From Desulfobacca acetoxidans (GTDB lineage Bacteria; Desulfobacterota; Desulfobaccia; Desulfobaccales; 0-14-0-80-60-11): a stretch of 19,538 nt of DNA. How positions within the stretch are numbered: position 1 is the stretch's first letter; every line of letters starts with the position of its first letter. The stretch spans positions 1 through 19,538 of the forward strand of contig DZCR01000054.1 in the NCBI GenBank assembly GCA_022736495.1, in the 5' to 3' direction. The notes under the pieces were generated by a model, which ran no database searches, had not been told where the DNA came from, and saw only the letters and a program-made list of their open reading frames with translations. Made by a program: the position numbers and the translations under genes. Of the stretch, positions 1 through 7,905 are shown in pieces.

Positions 1-1
1 T

Positions 2-286
2 GAGGGGGCCCTGCAGGCCCGGCTGCTGTATCCGGTGGACTTCAATGGCAAGGCTGAACCATATCTCATTGAAATTTCTCCAAAAGCAACGCTGCCGACC
101 CACTTCTTTTTTCATAAAGGCGAAGAGGTCGGCTACGTTTTGTCGGGAAGATTGCAGGTGCGGGTAGGGAAAGGGGTGCATACCCTGAAGGCCGGGGACG
201 TCATATACCTGACCTCGGACATCCCCGGCGCATGGCGCAATCCGGGCCCCGCCGTGGCCCGGTTGCTGTGGGTCAAGGTGAAGTAA
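2..286 (+). CDS. Cupin-domain transcriptional regulator, C-terminal part (5' end outside window)
   Basis: An open frame runs from the window edge (frame of base 2) to a TAA at 284-286. A GTG at 35 is in frame, but coding sequence continues upstream of it, so the gene is truncated by the window. The roughly 94 visible residues form one cupin beta-barrel: an HKGEEVGYVLSG strand pair, then a VGKGVHTLKAGDVIYL turn, then a proline/tryptophan strand ending in RLLWVKVK. This is the usual C-terminal effector domain of XRE-cupin regulators (PuuR-like), in which an N-terminal helix-turn-helix binds DNA and the cupin binds a small ligand. The HTH itself is not visible, so the regulator role is inferred from the family. 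The gene converges on the leftward flavoprotein gene, with a 31-base gap and no obvious terminator between them. Confidence 0.75.
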   Translation, partial: EGALQARLLYPVDFNGKAEPYLIEISPKATLPTHFFFHKGEEVGYVLSGRLQVRVGKGVHTLKAGDVIYLTSDIPGAWRNPGPAVARLLWVKVK

Positions 287-317
287 TCATGGGGAGGATT
301 GGCTGCGCGGTCTCCGA

Positions 318-3300
318 TTAAAACTTGACAAATTGCTGGGCCTTTTCCTGCCTGGCGCAGGCAGGACATAAACGGCGCAGCACTTGTTTGTTCATGGCTT
401 CGTCGCTGCGCTTGCTGACATATCCCAGGTAACGGGATGGGGGAATAGGCGCCCCACAGGAAGCACAATGCTCTTCCTCCAGATGGTTTAACACCGTACC
501 GCAGAGACGCACCTCGCGATAATCCGGCCCCTCAATGTAATCAATGGCCTGGGTGGGGCAGGCCAGGGCGCAGGCGCCACAAGCAATGCAGGTGTTGGCC
601 GCCAGGGGGTAGTCAGTGAGGACCCGCTCGGTGGTGGTGATTTGGGAAAATTTCAGGGCGCGCACCCGCATCCGAACGCAGGTTTTTTCACAAGTGCCGC
701 AGCGGATACACACATCGCAGCGCAGGCAGCGGCTGGCTTCTTTCTGGGCCTGAGCGTCGGAGTAACCCATTTCCACCGGCATAAAGGTGGTTTTGCGCAA
801 TTCTACGTCCAACATCGGGATGGGAGTACGGTGATTGGCGATTTTTTCTGCGGCCGGGATGGTTTGAAAAGGTACTTTACGGCGTTTTTGAGGACTCATC
901 ACCAGGGCCGGGGTGGTGGCCCCGGTGAGGTAATGGTCGATTTCCGCAGCCGCTTGTTTCGCGGCGGCGATGGCTTCCACCACCGTGGCCGGGCCGGTGA
1001 CTGCGTCGCCCCCAGCGAAAATATCTTTCACGCTGGTATGGGTGCTGCCGGTTTGGGTGACGATGGTGCACCAGGGCGTGGTTTGCACCGGGTGTTCCGG
1101 GAAAGGACAGAAATCCGGTTGCTGCCCAATAGCGGTGATGACCGCGCCGACCTCGATGAGATAGTTGCTCTCCGGAATGGGTATAGGACGACGCCGGCCG
1201 CTGGCGTCCGGCCGCCCCAAGGCGGCCTGCAGGCATTCCACCTGAGTGACCTGGCCGTTATCGCCACCTATCTTGATGGGCACCGTCAGAAAATGTATCT
1301 GCACCCCTTCTTCCAGGGCCTGCTCCACCTCCTCGGGGTGGGCCGGCATCTCGGTCCGGGTGCGGCGATAGGAGACGTGGACCTCGGAGCACCCCAGGCG
1401 CACACAGGTGCGGGCCGCGTCCATGGCGGCATTGCCGCCGCCAATTATCAACACCTTGTCAGCGGGTTTTTCCTTTTTCCCCAGATAAATTCCCTGGAGA
1501 AAAGAGATCACATCATGGACCTGGGGAAAATCGGCTTCACCCTCGATTTTTAACTTGTAGCCCAAGTGAGCGCCGATTCCCAGGAAGAAGGCCTCATAGC
1601 CCTGAGTCCGCAATTCATCCAGGGTAACATCCTGGCCCACCATGACCCCGGTTTTGATCCTCACACCCAGAGACTTGATCAGCCGGACTTCTTTCCGCAC
1701 CACCTCCCGGGCCAGCCGGTAGTCGGGAATGGCGGCCATTAGCAGGCCGCCCGGTTCTTTCAGCCCTTCAAAAACCGTTACTTCGTAGCCGCGTAAAGCC
1801 AGAAAATAGGCGCAAGAAAGCCCGGCGGGCCCGGAGCCGATGATGGCCACCTTGTGGCCGTTGGCCGGAGCCGGCTGGGGCGGGAGAAAATTCCCGTGTT
1901 TGGAGACCCACTCGGAGGAAAAGGCTTTCAAGTAACGAATGTTGATGGGTTCGTCCAGGGTGGCCCGCACGCAAGCCCGTTCACAGGGATGGGGACATAC
2001 CAGGCCGCACACCCAGGGAAAGGGGTTGTCCTCTCGCATCACCTCCCAGGCTTCCTGAAAGTTGCCCTGGGCAATTAACCCGATGAAGCTGGGAATATCG
2101 ATGCCGGTTGGGCAGGCCTGATGACAGGGGGCCAGGAGCAGCTTGGGGCAGGTCCGGGCCGGACAATGCTTGTTTTCCAGGTGCAGGCGGAATTCTTCCG
2201 GGAAGTAATGGAGCGCGGTCAACAGGGGGTTCACCGCATTGCGGGCCAGTTGGCAGGCCCCCTTCATCTTCAAGGCCTGGCCTTGGTTTTCCAATTCTTT
2301 GAGGATATTCACACTCCCTATCCCCTCGGAGACTTGATCCAGCAGTTCACTGATCTTTAATAGGGCGACCTGACAAGTGGGGCACTGGCCCCCCGGCTGA
2401 TCGAGGATGAATTTCACCTGGTCCCGCACCAAAGAGACCAGGCAATCCCGCTCGTCCAGAACTTGCAAAGAGGCCACGGACAAAGTCGCGCCCATTTCTT
2501 TAATGGTATCGTGGGCCAGGTTCATATTAAGCAAAGACATGGGAAAAATTCCCCCCAGGGGGCCTCCCACCTGGATGGCCTTCGGGGTGTGCCCGAAGCT
2601 GAACCCGCCGCCTTCACCGTTAATAATGTCATGCAAGGTGGCGGACAAGGGCACTTCTATAAAACCGGGGCGTTCCACCGACCCGTGCAGGCGGAAAACC
2701 ACCGTGCCCGGCGCGCATTCTACTCCTAACTTACGGAACCAGGCCACCGGAGTCTGGGCGATAAACGGCAGAGAAGCTATAGTCATCAGGCTATGGGTGA
2801 GGAAAACCCGCCGAGGAAATCTGTCCAGGAAGCTCCGGGGCAAAAGCCCCGTCAGGCTGCGGATGAGGAGTTGTTCGTCCTCCATCATATAGCGGCCATG
2901 GCCGGAAACCAGCTTGATTTCCACCAAGGGTTCCTTCTTGGGCCAGATGGGAGCTGCCACGCAAGCCGCCATGGCTTCTTGCAGCCTCTCCCGGGCCAAC
3001 TCATCCTCCTCGGGCAGATAGATTACGGCGGCTTGAGCCTTCAAAGTTTTGGCCGCCAGGAGAATACCTTCCAAAACCTGGTGGGGACAACCTTCCATCA
3101 GAAACATTTCACTGCTGGCGTGGGGCGTGGGGGAAGCGGCGTTGACCACAATAATCGGCTGTTCTTTCTCCACCCGCAGTTCGCACCACCGCCTTCCCAG
3201 AGAAGAAGTGGTGAGACGGGAAAATTCGCAGAAACCCGCAGCCACCACTTTCTGCAGAAAGGGATCAAATCCCTGGCTTAGAAAGGATTGTAACCCCTTA

Positions 3301-3710
3301 TAACCGTCGTAATCCTGGTATTCCTCCCAAGACACCGGATCGATCTGGCCCACCAATTCGGAGATATACCGTTTTTGGGGTTCAACAAAGTCGCGAAAAT
3401 CTTTGCCCACCAGCCAGCGCTTCACCGGCCGTTTCTCATCCACGTGGCTTTGAACAATGCGGGCCGCCATGTCAGGGGTGATGAGCTCATAGAGATGAGC
3501 TCCGGCAGCATCCAGGACCTCCACCACCACATCTCTGCCTTCAATGCCCCGCCAGCCCACCAGGTGAACTTCCAGCGGCCCGAGGTCGTCCAGAGACCGC
3601 TCTTGCATAGCTTCCAGGAAAGCCTTTTGGACGGCCCGCGGCTCCCTTAAACTTTTACCCGGAAAGGTACAGATATTTACATGTAGCAAAGGCTGCCCGC
3701 TGTTAGCCAT
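318..3710 (-). CDS. NuoE/NuoF-like (cofactor-depleted) - GltD-like FAD/NAD(P)H oxidoreductase - ferredoxin fusion
   Basis: This 1130-residue protein is likely the flavin/NAD(P)H module of a cytoplasmic redox complex. Residues ~8-95 resemble the thioredoxin-like 2Fe-2S domain of NuoE/HydB-type proteins and ~145-510 resemble NuoF including its SLBB part, but most cofactor residues are lost (see finding). Residues ~515-600 are a GltD/DPYD-type Fe-S helical domain (Cys 529, 533, 568, 572, 576, 580). Residues 620-930 are a GltD-like flavoprotein with an FAD Rossmann motif GSGPAG (625-630), an NAD(P) motif GGGNAAMDAA (757-766) followed by YRRTRTEMPA, and a closing FAD motif FAGGDAV. Residues ~990-1055 are a ferredoxin domain (Cys 995-1011 and 1041-1051). 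The tail carries two CxxC pairs (1082/1085, 1115/1118), possibly a zinc ribbon. There is no signal peptide. It is the last gene of the operon after the ferredoxin and molybdoenzyme genes. Expected reaction: NAD(P)H to flavin to Fe-S to the ferredoxin subunit, or the reverse. Confidence 0.85.
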   Translation of the reverse strand: MANSGQPLLHVNICTFPGKSLREPRAVQKAFLEAMQERSLDDLGPLEVHLVGWRGIEGRDVVVEVLDAAGAHLYELITPDMAARIVQSHVDEKRPVKRWLVGKDFRDFVEPQKRYISELVGQIDPVSWEEYQDYDGYKGLQSFLSQGFDPFLQKVVAAGFCEFSRLTTSSLGRRWCELRVEKEQPIIVVNAASPTPHASSEMFLMEGCPHQVLEGILLAAKTLKAQAAVIYLPEEDELARERLQEAMAACVAAPIWPKKEPLVEIKLVSGHGRYMMEDEQLLIRSLTGLLPRSFLDRFPRRVFLTHSLMTIASLPFIAQTPVAWFRKLGVECAPGTVVFRLHGSVERPGFIEVPLSATLHDIINGEGGGFSFGHTPKAIQVGGPLGGIFPMSLLNMNLAHDTIKEMGATLSVASLQVLDERDCLVSLVRDQVKFILDQPGGQCPTCQVALLKISELLDQVSEGIGSVNILKELENQGQALKMKGACQLARNAVNPLLTALHYFPEEFRLHLENKHCPARTCPKLLLAPCHQACPTGIDIPSFIGLIAQGNFQEAWEVMREDNPFPWVCGLVCPHPCERACVRATLDEPINIRYLKAFSSEWVSKHGNFLPPQPAPANGHKVAIIGSGPAGLSCAYFLALRGYEVTVFEGLKEPGGLLMAAIPDYRLAREVVRKEVRLIKSLGVRIKTGVMVGQDVTLDELRTQGYEAFFLGIGAHLGYKLKIEGEADFPQVHDVISFLQGIYLGKKEKPADKVLIIGGGNAAMDAARTCVRLGCSEVHVSYRRTRTEMPAHPEEVEQALEEGVQIHFLTVPIKIGGDNGQVTQVECLQAALGRPDASGRRRPIPIPESNYLIEVGAVITAIGQQPDFCPFPEHPVQTTPWCTIVTQTGSTHTSVKDIFAGGDAVTGPATVVEAIAAAKQAAAEIDHYLTGATTPALVMSPQKRRKVPFQTIPAAEKIANHRTPIPMLDVELRKTTFMPVEMGYSDAQAQKEASRCLRCDVCIRCGTCEKTCVRMRVRALKFSQITTTERVLTDYPLAANTCIACGACALACPTQAIDYIEGPDYREVRLCGTVLNHLEEEHCASCGAPIPPSRYLGYVSKRSDEAMNKQVLRRLCPACARQEKAQQFVKF

Positions 3711-3750
3711 AATTCTCTATCTCCCTATTTTCTTAATCAAGGGAACAGTT

Positions 3751-3782
3751 TGCCGGGGCGAGCCTCATAACCCGCCCCGGCA
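3751..3782 (-). terminator. Intercistronic GC hairpin (attenuator or mRNA-stability element)
   Basis: A perfect 10-bp stem, TGCCGGGGCG (3751-3760) paired with 3773-3782, has a 12-base loop. It lies between the ferredoxin stop and the start of the fusion flavoprotein gene. In the direction of transcription it is not followed by a U-tract, so it is more likely a partial terminator or a 3'-end stabiliser that sets subunit ratios than a full stop. Confidence 0.5.
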
Positions 3783-3795
3783 GTGGTGTCTTTTT

Positions 3796-4320
3796 TTAAC
3801 GCGCGCTGACCACCGTCTCCAACTCAAAGGCCACGGTCTTGGCAAAGCGCTCCCGTTTGGTGGTGTCCATCTGTTCGACCCGGCCGAAACTCAGGCAATG
3901 GGTGACGCATTTGGCCACGCAGGCAGGCTCCAGACCCTGGTCCACCCGGTCCATGCAGTAGTCGCACTTCACCACTTTTCCCGTCTCCGGATTCCATTGG
4001 GGGGCGCCCCAGGGGCAGGCGGTGATGCAGGACTTGCAGCCCACGCACAGAGCGGCCTCTACATAGACGATGCCGTCCTCCGCCCGCTTGCGCATGGCGT
4101 GGGTGGGGCAGACGGGTACGCACCAGGGGTCTTCACAGTGGAAGCAGGGCATGAAGACGAAGGCCTGCTGAGGTAGTCCCGCGACCATTTTAGGGCCCAC
4201 AGGCATGATCTGCCCCAGACGGGGCCCGCAGGGCAGTCCTTTATTGGTTTTACAATGAACCTCGCAGCTCAAACAGCCGATGCACTTTTTTTGATCTTGC
4301 AGAAGAAAGTATTTGCTCAT
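3796..4320 (-). CDS. Four-cluster ferredoxin subunit of molybdopterin oxidoreductase (PhsB/NrfC/DmsB-like)
   Basis: A 174-residue electron-transfer subunit with 16 cysteines in four 4Fe-4S groups: Cys 13/16/19/23, 59/62/67/71, 92/95/98/102 and 119/122/134/138. The last group has the long spacer (EPAC..KC) typical of the NrfC/PhsB/DmsB family. I chose ATG at 4320 because AGGA lies five bases upstream. A GTG at 4332 overlaps the preceding gene's TGA and would add four residues. There is no Tat or Sec leader, so the protein is cytoplasmic, unlike many family members whose catalytic partner is exported. It probably passes electrons between the GltD-like fusion protein encoded downstream and the molybdoenzyme encoded upstream; the near-overlap with the latter suggests translational coupling. 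Confidence 0.88.
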   Translation of the reverse strand: MSKYFLLQDQKKCIGCLSCEVHCKTNKGLPCGPRLGQIMPVGPKMVAGLPQQAFVFMPCFHCEDPWCVPVCPTHAMRKRAEDGIVYVEAALCVGCKSCITACPWGAPQWNPETGKVVKCDYCMDRVDQGLEPACVAKCVTHCLSFGRVEQMDTTKRERFAKTVAFELETVVSAR

Positions 4321-4328
4321 GGGATTCC

Positions 4329-6422
4329 TCACGAAAGGGGGCGCACCTGCACCAGGGTTTCATCCAAAGCGGGGCTGCCGCCAACTTTATCAGAATTGTT
4401 TTCTTGCAGCAGGGCGTCACTGGCCCCCTTCTGATAACAACGGGTTTGGGCCGGCACAGTCTTGCCGAAACCGTGCAGCATGAATGCGGCTTCAGGGTGG
4501 ATAAAGTCGGTAACCTTGGCCCTGATTTTACCCTTGGTGCCCAATGGCGAGAGCACCTCCACATAGTTACCGTTCTTGATGCCCAGTTTTGCCGCGGCCT
4601 TGGTGGGAATCCACACCTCGTTCTCCGGGACCAACTCGTTCAGCATCGGGTTGTTCTGGGTGGACATATGAGTGTGGACGGCGCAACGCCCCACCATCAT
4701 GCAGAACTGGCCCTCCGGCGGTGGCGCTACCGGCTCGTAAGGCACAAACGAAGGTATGCCGGCTTTTTCCATAAGAGAGCTCACCAATTCGATCTTCCCC
4801 GAGGGAGTCAGGAACTTGAGGCCGTCTTTCCGGTCCATCATAATCGCCTTGTCGGTAAGCGCCACGAACCCCTTGGCGTCAAAATCCTCCAGCTTCACTC
4901 CCAGGTCTTTTAACTGGAAGTTCCAGATATCCTCAATGGTTTCATAGGGCAGATATTGCCCTATGTCCAACCGATTAGCCAGCTCTTTGATGATCTGCCA
5001 GGCCGGTTTGGTATCGTAGCGGGGGGAGACGGCTTGGCGGCGGATGCGCAACTGGGGCCGCGCCCCGGACACCAGCTGAATGGAGTCGGCCCGTTCCAGA
5101 TACATGGATTCCGGCAGAATGACGTCGGCATACCAGGCAATTTCACTAAAATTAACGTCAATGGCGACGATGAGGTCCAGCTTGTCCAGGGCCTGGCGCA
5201 CTTGGGCGCTGTTCGGAATGGACTGCAGCGGTTCAAAGCGGTTGGCGATCAGGGCCTTGATGGGGTAAGGGTCTTCGTTCAGGATGGCGTGGGCCAGCAT
5301 CTGGGGGTTGCCGTGGCTGGAGTCAGCGATAGGAAAGGCTTCAAGACCCGAGCCGTCAAACCGGGGGGCGGTAATTTTAGGAAATTCCTGGGACGAGACG
5401 TACTTGCCGATGTCGCCCCGCCCCGTGGCTTTGGGGCCTTTCCGAATGACCAAGCCACCCTGAGCCTCGATGCTGCCCATCAGGGCATTCAGGATGATAA
5501 TGGACCGCCTGAGATAAATCTCATTGGTGTGATGAGCGGCCCGGTAACCATAATGAAAGGTAACCGCGGGTTTGACTTCGGACACCTCCCGGGCCAGGGC
5601 CACGATCTCATTGGCCGGGATGCCTGTTTCCGTTGCGGCCCACTCGGGAGTGTAAGGCTCCACGAAGGCCATCAATTCGTCTAATCCGGAGACCCAGCGG
5701 CGCACGTAATCCTGATCATAGAGCCTTTCTTTCAAGATGGTATGGATCAGGGCATAATTCAAGGCCAGGTCGGTACGGGGACGGATCATCCAGTACCGGT
5801 GGGCCTTGGTGGCGGTGATAGTCGCCCGGGGGTCGATGTAGGTGAGCTTGGCCCCCTTGTCCATAGCTTTGAGAAGATTGTTGATGGGGGCAATCTCTAA
5901 AGATTCAAAGAGGTTGCGACCGTACATGATAATATGCTTGGTATTGGCGTAGTCCACAGACATCTGACCGTCGGTGTAGCCCGTCAGGGTCCGGAAGGCA
6001 GTGTTCGAGGACCCCTTGCACAGGGCGTCGTGAGTAAAGTGGTTAGGACTGCCCAGGGCCTTTACGAAAGCCTTGTTGATGTGAGTGTTGAGATTGGTCC
6101 GCTCGCCGAACACCAGGCTTTGCCCCCCGTGCTCTTGGAGGATGGACCTGAGTTTGTCCGTCACATATTCCAGGGCATCCTCCCAACTGGCTCGGCGCCA
6201 CTGGCCGGCGCCCCGGGCCCCGGTGCGGATCATCGGGTACTGGGGCCGTTCATGATCATGCAGCAGAGACAGCCCCGCACTTCCCTTGGCGCACAACGCC
6301 CCTTCAATGCCCCCAACATGGGGATTGCCCTGGATCCAGGTAACGTCATCGTTTTCCACCATCACCTGAATCGGGCAGCGCACCGTGCACATGAAACAGA
6401 TGCTCCAAACCTCAGTTGCCAT
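4329..6422 (-). CDS. Molybdopterin oxidoreductase catalytic subunit, PhsA/PsrA-like, cytoplasmic
   Basis: A 697-residue DMSO-reductase-family enzyme. The N-terminal 4Fe-4S motif is Cys 9, 12, 16 and 44 (CFMCTVRC, then GALCAKG). Cys135 in HDALCKGSS sits where the Mo-ligand cysteine is expected. Cofactor segments YIDPRATITA (195-204) and IRPRTDLAL (213-221) follow. The C-terminal dinucleotide-binding domain has HTHMSTQNNP, HGFG (650-653) and KGASDALL (665-672), and ends ALDETLVQVRPL, a pattern close to thiosulfate/polysulfide reductases. The Mo ligand, family and fold are well supported. The substrate (thiosulfate, polysulfide, tetrathionate or another oxyanion) is inferred from neighbours. The Cys motif begins at residue 9 with no room for a twin-arginine leader, so the enzyme is cytoplasmic. 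The start ATG at 6422 has an AGAGGA site just upstream. No membrane anchor subunit is encoded nearby. Confidence 0.88.
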   Translation of the reverse strand: MATEVWSICFMCTVRCPIQVMVENDDVTWIQGNPHVGGIEGALCAKGSAGLSLLHDHERPQYPMIRTGARGAGQWRRASWEDALEYVTDKLRSILQEHGGQSLVFGERTNLNTHINKAFVKALGSPNHFTHDALCKGSSNTAFRTLTGYTDGQMSVDYANTKHIIMYGRNLFESLEIAPINNLLKAMDKGAKLTYIDPRATITATKAHRYWMIRPRTDLALNYALIHTILKERLYDQDYVRRWVSGLDELMAFVEPYTPEWAATETGIPANEIVALAREVSEVKPAVTFHYGYRAAHHTNEIYLRRSIIILNALMGSIEAQGGLVIRKGPKATGRGDIGKYVSSQEFPKITAPRFDGSGLEAFPIADSSHGNPQMLAHAILNEDPYPIKALIANRFEPLQSIPNSAQVRQALDKLDLIVAIDVNFSEIAWYADVILPESMYLERADSIQLVSGARPQLRIRRQAVSPRYDTKPAWQIIKELANRLDIGQYLPYETIEDIWNFQLKDLGVKLEDFDAKGFVALTDKAIMMDRKDGLKFLTPSGKIELVSSLMEKAGIPSFVPYEPVAPPPEGQFCMMVGRCAVHTHMSTQNNPMLNELVPENEVWIPTKAAAKLGIKNGNYVEVLSPLGTKGKIRAKVTDFIHPEAAFMLHGFGKTVPAQTRCYQKGASDALLQENNSDKVGGSPALDETLVQVRPLS

Positions 6423-6495
6423 AAAACTATCCTCTCTCCTTATAACCGATTACTTTCAATGTAAGTTTATTAGTTATCATAATTAACTTATTGAC

Positions 6496-6501
6496 ATTAT
6501 A
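6496..6501 (-). promoter_or_regulatory. Candidate -10 box (TATAAT) for the molybdoenzyme operon
   Basis: Read leftward, the AT-rich stretch upstream of the molybdoenzyme gene contains a perfect TATAAT at this place. No good -35 element lies 16-18 bases upstream, so the promoter may be activator-dependent, or the match may be chance in AT-rich sequence. Confidence 0.3.
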
Positions 6502-6541
6502 TTTTCTGTGAGCAATTACTCTGTTGAAAATTCTGCCCCCT

Positions 6542-6578
6542 GGCCCGCCCTTTTCAATTGGTGGCCCAGGGGCGGGCC
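6542..6578 (-). terminator. GC-rich hairpin after the rhodanese gene
   Basis: GGCCCGCCC (6542-6550) pairs perfectly over 9 bp with 6570-6578 around a 19-base loop. It lies 12 bases beyond the rhodanese stop in the leftward direction. A short AATTTT follows about ten bases after the stem, so termination may be incomplete, allowing some read-through into the molybdoenzyme operon. Confidence 0.5.
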
Positions 6579-6590
6579 CCGGCATACCTC

Positions 6591-7235
6591 TTATTTCCCT
6601 TTAGGCTTCTCCTTGAGAAGATAGATCAGGTTGGTATCGAGGTCATAAGTCCAGGGTAGGCCCGCATTGCGCCAGCCGTTTTTGGTGCGTTTGCCGTAAT
6701 TGGGATCGTTCTTGTCTTTGACTTTGTCGCCTTCAAAGCCCTCTTGAATTTCGTATAAATTTTTATAGCCGCCTTTGACCATCTTTTCCACCGCCGGACC
6801 GGAACGGTTTCCCGAGCGGCACATCACCAGGATGGTGTCGGTGGGCTTGAAGATTTTATTGACCTGACGGATAAATTGGGGATTGTCCTTCCAGACGTAA
6901 TCTTTCTTGGTCGGATTCCAGCGATACGTCATGAACATGCTGGGTATATTGACCGCCATGGGAGCGTGGCCGATCTCCGCATATTCATCCGGGGTGCGTA
7001 CATCCAGGATTTTAATCTTATCCGGTTCCTTCTGCCACATAGCGTAGCCCTCGCGGGCGGTGATAATGGGAACCAAGGAAGCTGGGGTTTTCGGACCCTC
7101 GGAAACCACCGGTTTGGTCACGGGCGCTGCCGCTGGCGCCGGTTTGTCGGGAGTCCGGGTTTGGGCCAAGAGCGCGGTAGCTAAGGTTACATAGAGGAGA
7201 TAGCAGAGGAAAATAACGGCGATTCTTTTAAACAT
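6591..7235 (-). CDS. Secreted rhodanese-like sulfurtransferase
   Basis: A 214-residue protein with an N-terminal signal peptide (MFKR, hydrophobic core, then ALLAQ; likely cleavage near residue 24-25), a Pro/Ala-rich linker and a single rhodanese domain. The active-site loop is CRSGNRS with Cys139, and the domain opens with the usual ILDVRTPDEYAEIGH. It carries an aromatic and Lys/Asn-rich insert (~102-120). Rhodaneses move sulfane sulfur from thiosulfate or polysulfide to a nucleophile via a Cys persulfide; here that would happen in the periplasm. I chose ATG 7235 because AGGAGG lies seven bases upstream; an ATG at 7253 is in frame but would sit before this site. It overlaps the preceding gene by eight bases, implying translational coupling. 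Placement beside a sulfite-type permease and a PhsA-like enzyme supports a sulfur role. Confidence 0.85.
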   Translation of the reverse strand: MFKRIAVIFLCYLLYVTLATALLAQTRTPDKPAPAAAPVTKPVVSEGPKTPASLVPIITAREGYAMWQKEPDKIKILDVRTPDEYAEIGHAPMAVNIPSMFMTYRWNPTKKDYVWKDNPQFIRQVNKIFKPTDTILVMCRSGNRSGPAVEKMVKGGYKNLYEIQEGFEGDKVKDKNDPNYGKRTKNGWRNAGLPWTYDLDTNLIYLLKEKPKGK

Positions 7236-7833
7236 GCATATTCCTCCTCTCATTTGTGCTCAGAGGTAGTGCGGATGGGGCCGGCAGAGCGGACAAACTA
7301 TCCCCCTGAGTCGGGTCATGAACCGCCCTGGCTTGTATCCTGCGAAAATATCTCAGCCGTTTTTTTGCCCCTTTAACCAGGATATAGGCTGCTACATAGA
7401 TGAGAATAAAAACCCCGATGAAACCTAAAGACCAGTTGGTGCCCGGAATGGGGAACTCCACCTCCAAGAAGCGGGATTGCATCCAGGCCAGGGCCAGGAA
7501 GACTGGCCACAGAAACGCGCCCGACAGGGTGGCCTGTTGAAAGAAGGTATGCCCGAAGGCATCTTTGGCCAGATGGTTGGCGGCCTGATAAGCCTCCTTG
7601 TTACCGGCCTTCAAGGCCTCTATGGACAGGTCCTGGTACTTTGTCGCTTCCGACATTTTCTCACCGAGGCTCTTCCGGGTGAACCGGGAGACCAGCGAGA
7701 GGGTAACTTCCCCAATAAGCAGACATATACACGCCAGGACCAGGGTGCCGATGACAAAGTCTACTCCGGCCTGGCCGGTGAGCCGATAGAACCTGATGAG
7801 ATATTGATCAACAAATTGGATCAGTGGCTGCAT
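7228..7833 (-). CDS. Three-helix membrane protein of unknown function
   Basis: A 201-residue protein that I do not recognise with confidence. Predicted transmembrane helices lie at ~24-48, ~101-119 and ~135-155. Between the first and second is a charged, probably helical segment (~52-98) rich in Ala, Lys and Glu. The C-terminal tail is basic, then Ser/Pro/Ala-rich. The order helix, charged coil, two helices loosely recalls EMC3/DUF106 (YidC-superfamily) proteins, but this is a topological resemblance only. ATG 7833 has no good ribosome-binding site, so translation may depend on the gene upstream. It lies between the permease and rhodanese genes and is likely co-expressed with them, so it may be an accessory subunit of the transporter. 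Confidence 0.7.
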   Translation of the reverse strand: MQPLIQFVDQYLIRFYRLTGQAGVDFVIGTLVLACICLLIGEVTLSLVSRFTRKSLGEKMSEATKYQDLSIEALKAGNKEAYQAANHLAKDAFGHTFFQQATLSGAFLWPVFLALAWMQSRFLEVEFPIPGTNWSLGFIGVFILIYVAAYILVKGAKKRLRYFRRIQARAVHDPTQGDSLSALPAPSALPLSTNERRNMHV

Positions 7834-7866
7834 GGGATAGCAAGTCCGGTTCGGAGACTGACACCG

Positions 7867-7894
7867 AGGGGGGCCGTTGTTTACCGGCCCCCCT
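7867..7894 (-). terminator. Hairpin between permease and membrane-protein genes
   Basis: A 10-bp stem, AGGGGGGCCG (7867-7876) with 7885-7894, and an 8-base loop lie in the 72-base gap between the two leftward genes. There is no U-tract, so it probably acts as an RNA-stability or processing element rather than a strong terminator. Confidence 0.45.
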
Positions 7895-7905
7895 ATGCGT
7901 CTTCA

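Noticed and set aside
642..1553. 303-codon rightward open frame opposite the flavoprotein gene
   Set aside because: It is a shadow of the GltD-like coding strand: its translation has no domain logic, while the opposite strand shows FAD, NAD(P) and Cys motifs throughout.
3751..3797. Rightward intrinsic terminator (hairpin then T7)
   Set aside because: The T-run starts about nine bases after the stem, and there is no rightward gene to terminate; the hairpin is better viewed within the leftward operon.
4956..5684. 242-codon rightward open frame opposite the molybdoenzyme gene
   Set aside because: Antisense shadow; the leftward frame carries conserved DMSO-reductase-family motifs across the same bases.
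6491..6496. TTGACA on the rightward strand as a -35 box
   Set aside because: No -10 element at the proper distance and no rightward gene follows.
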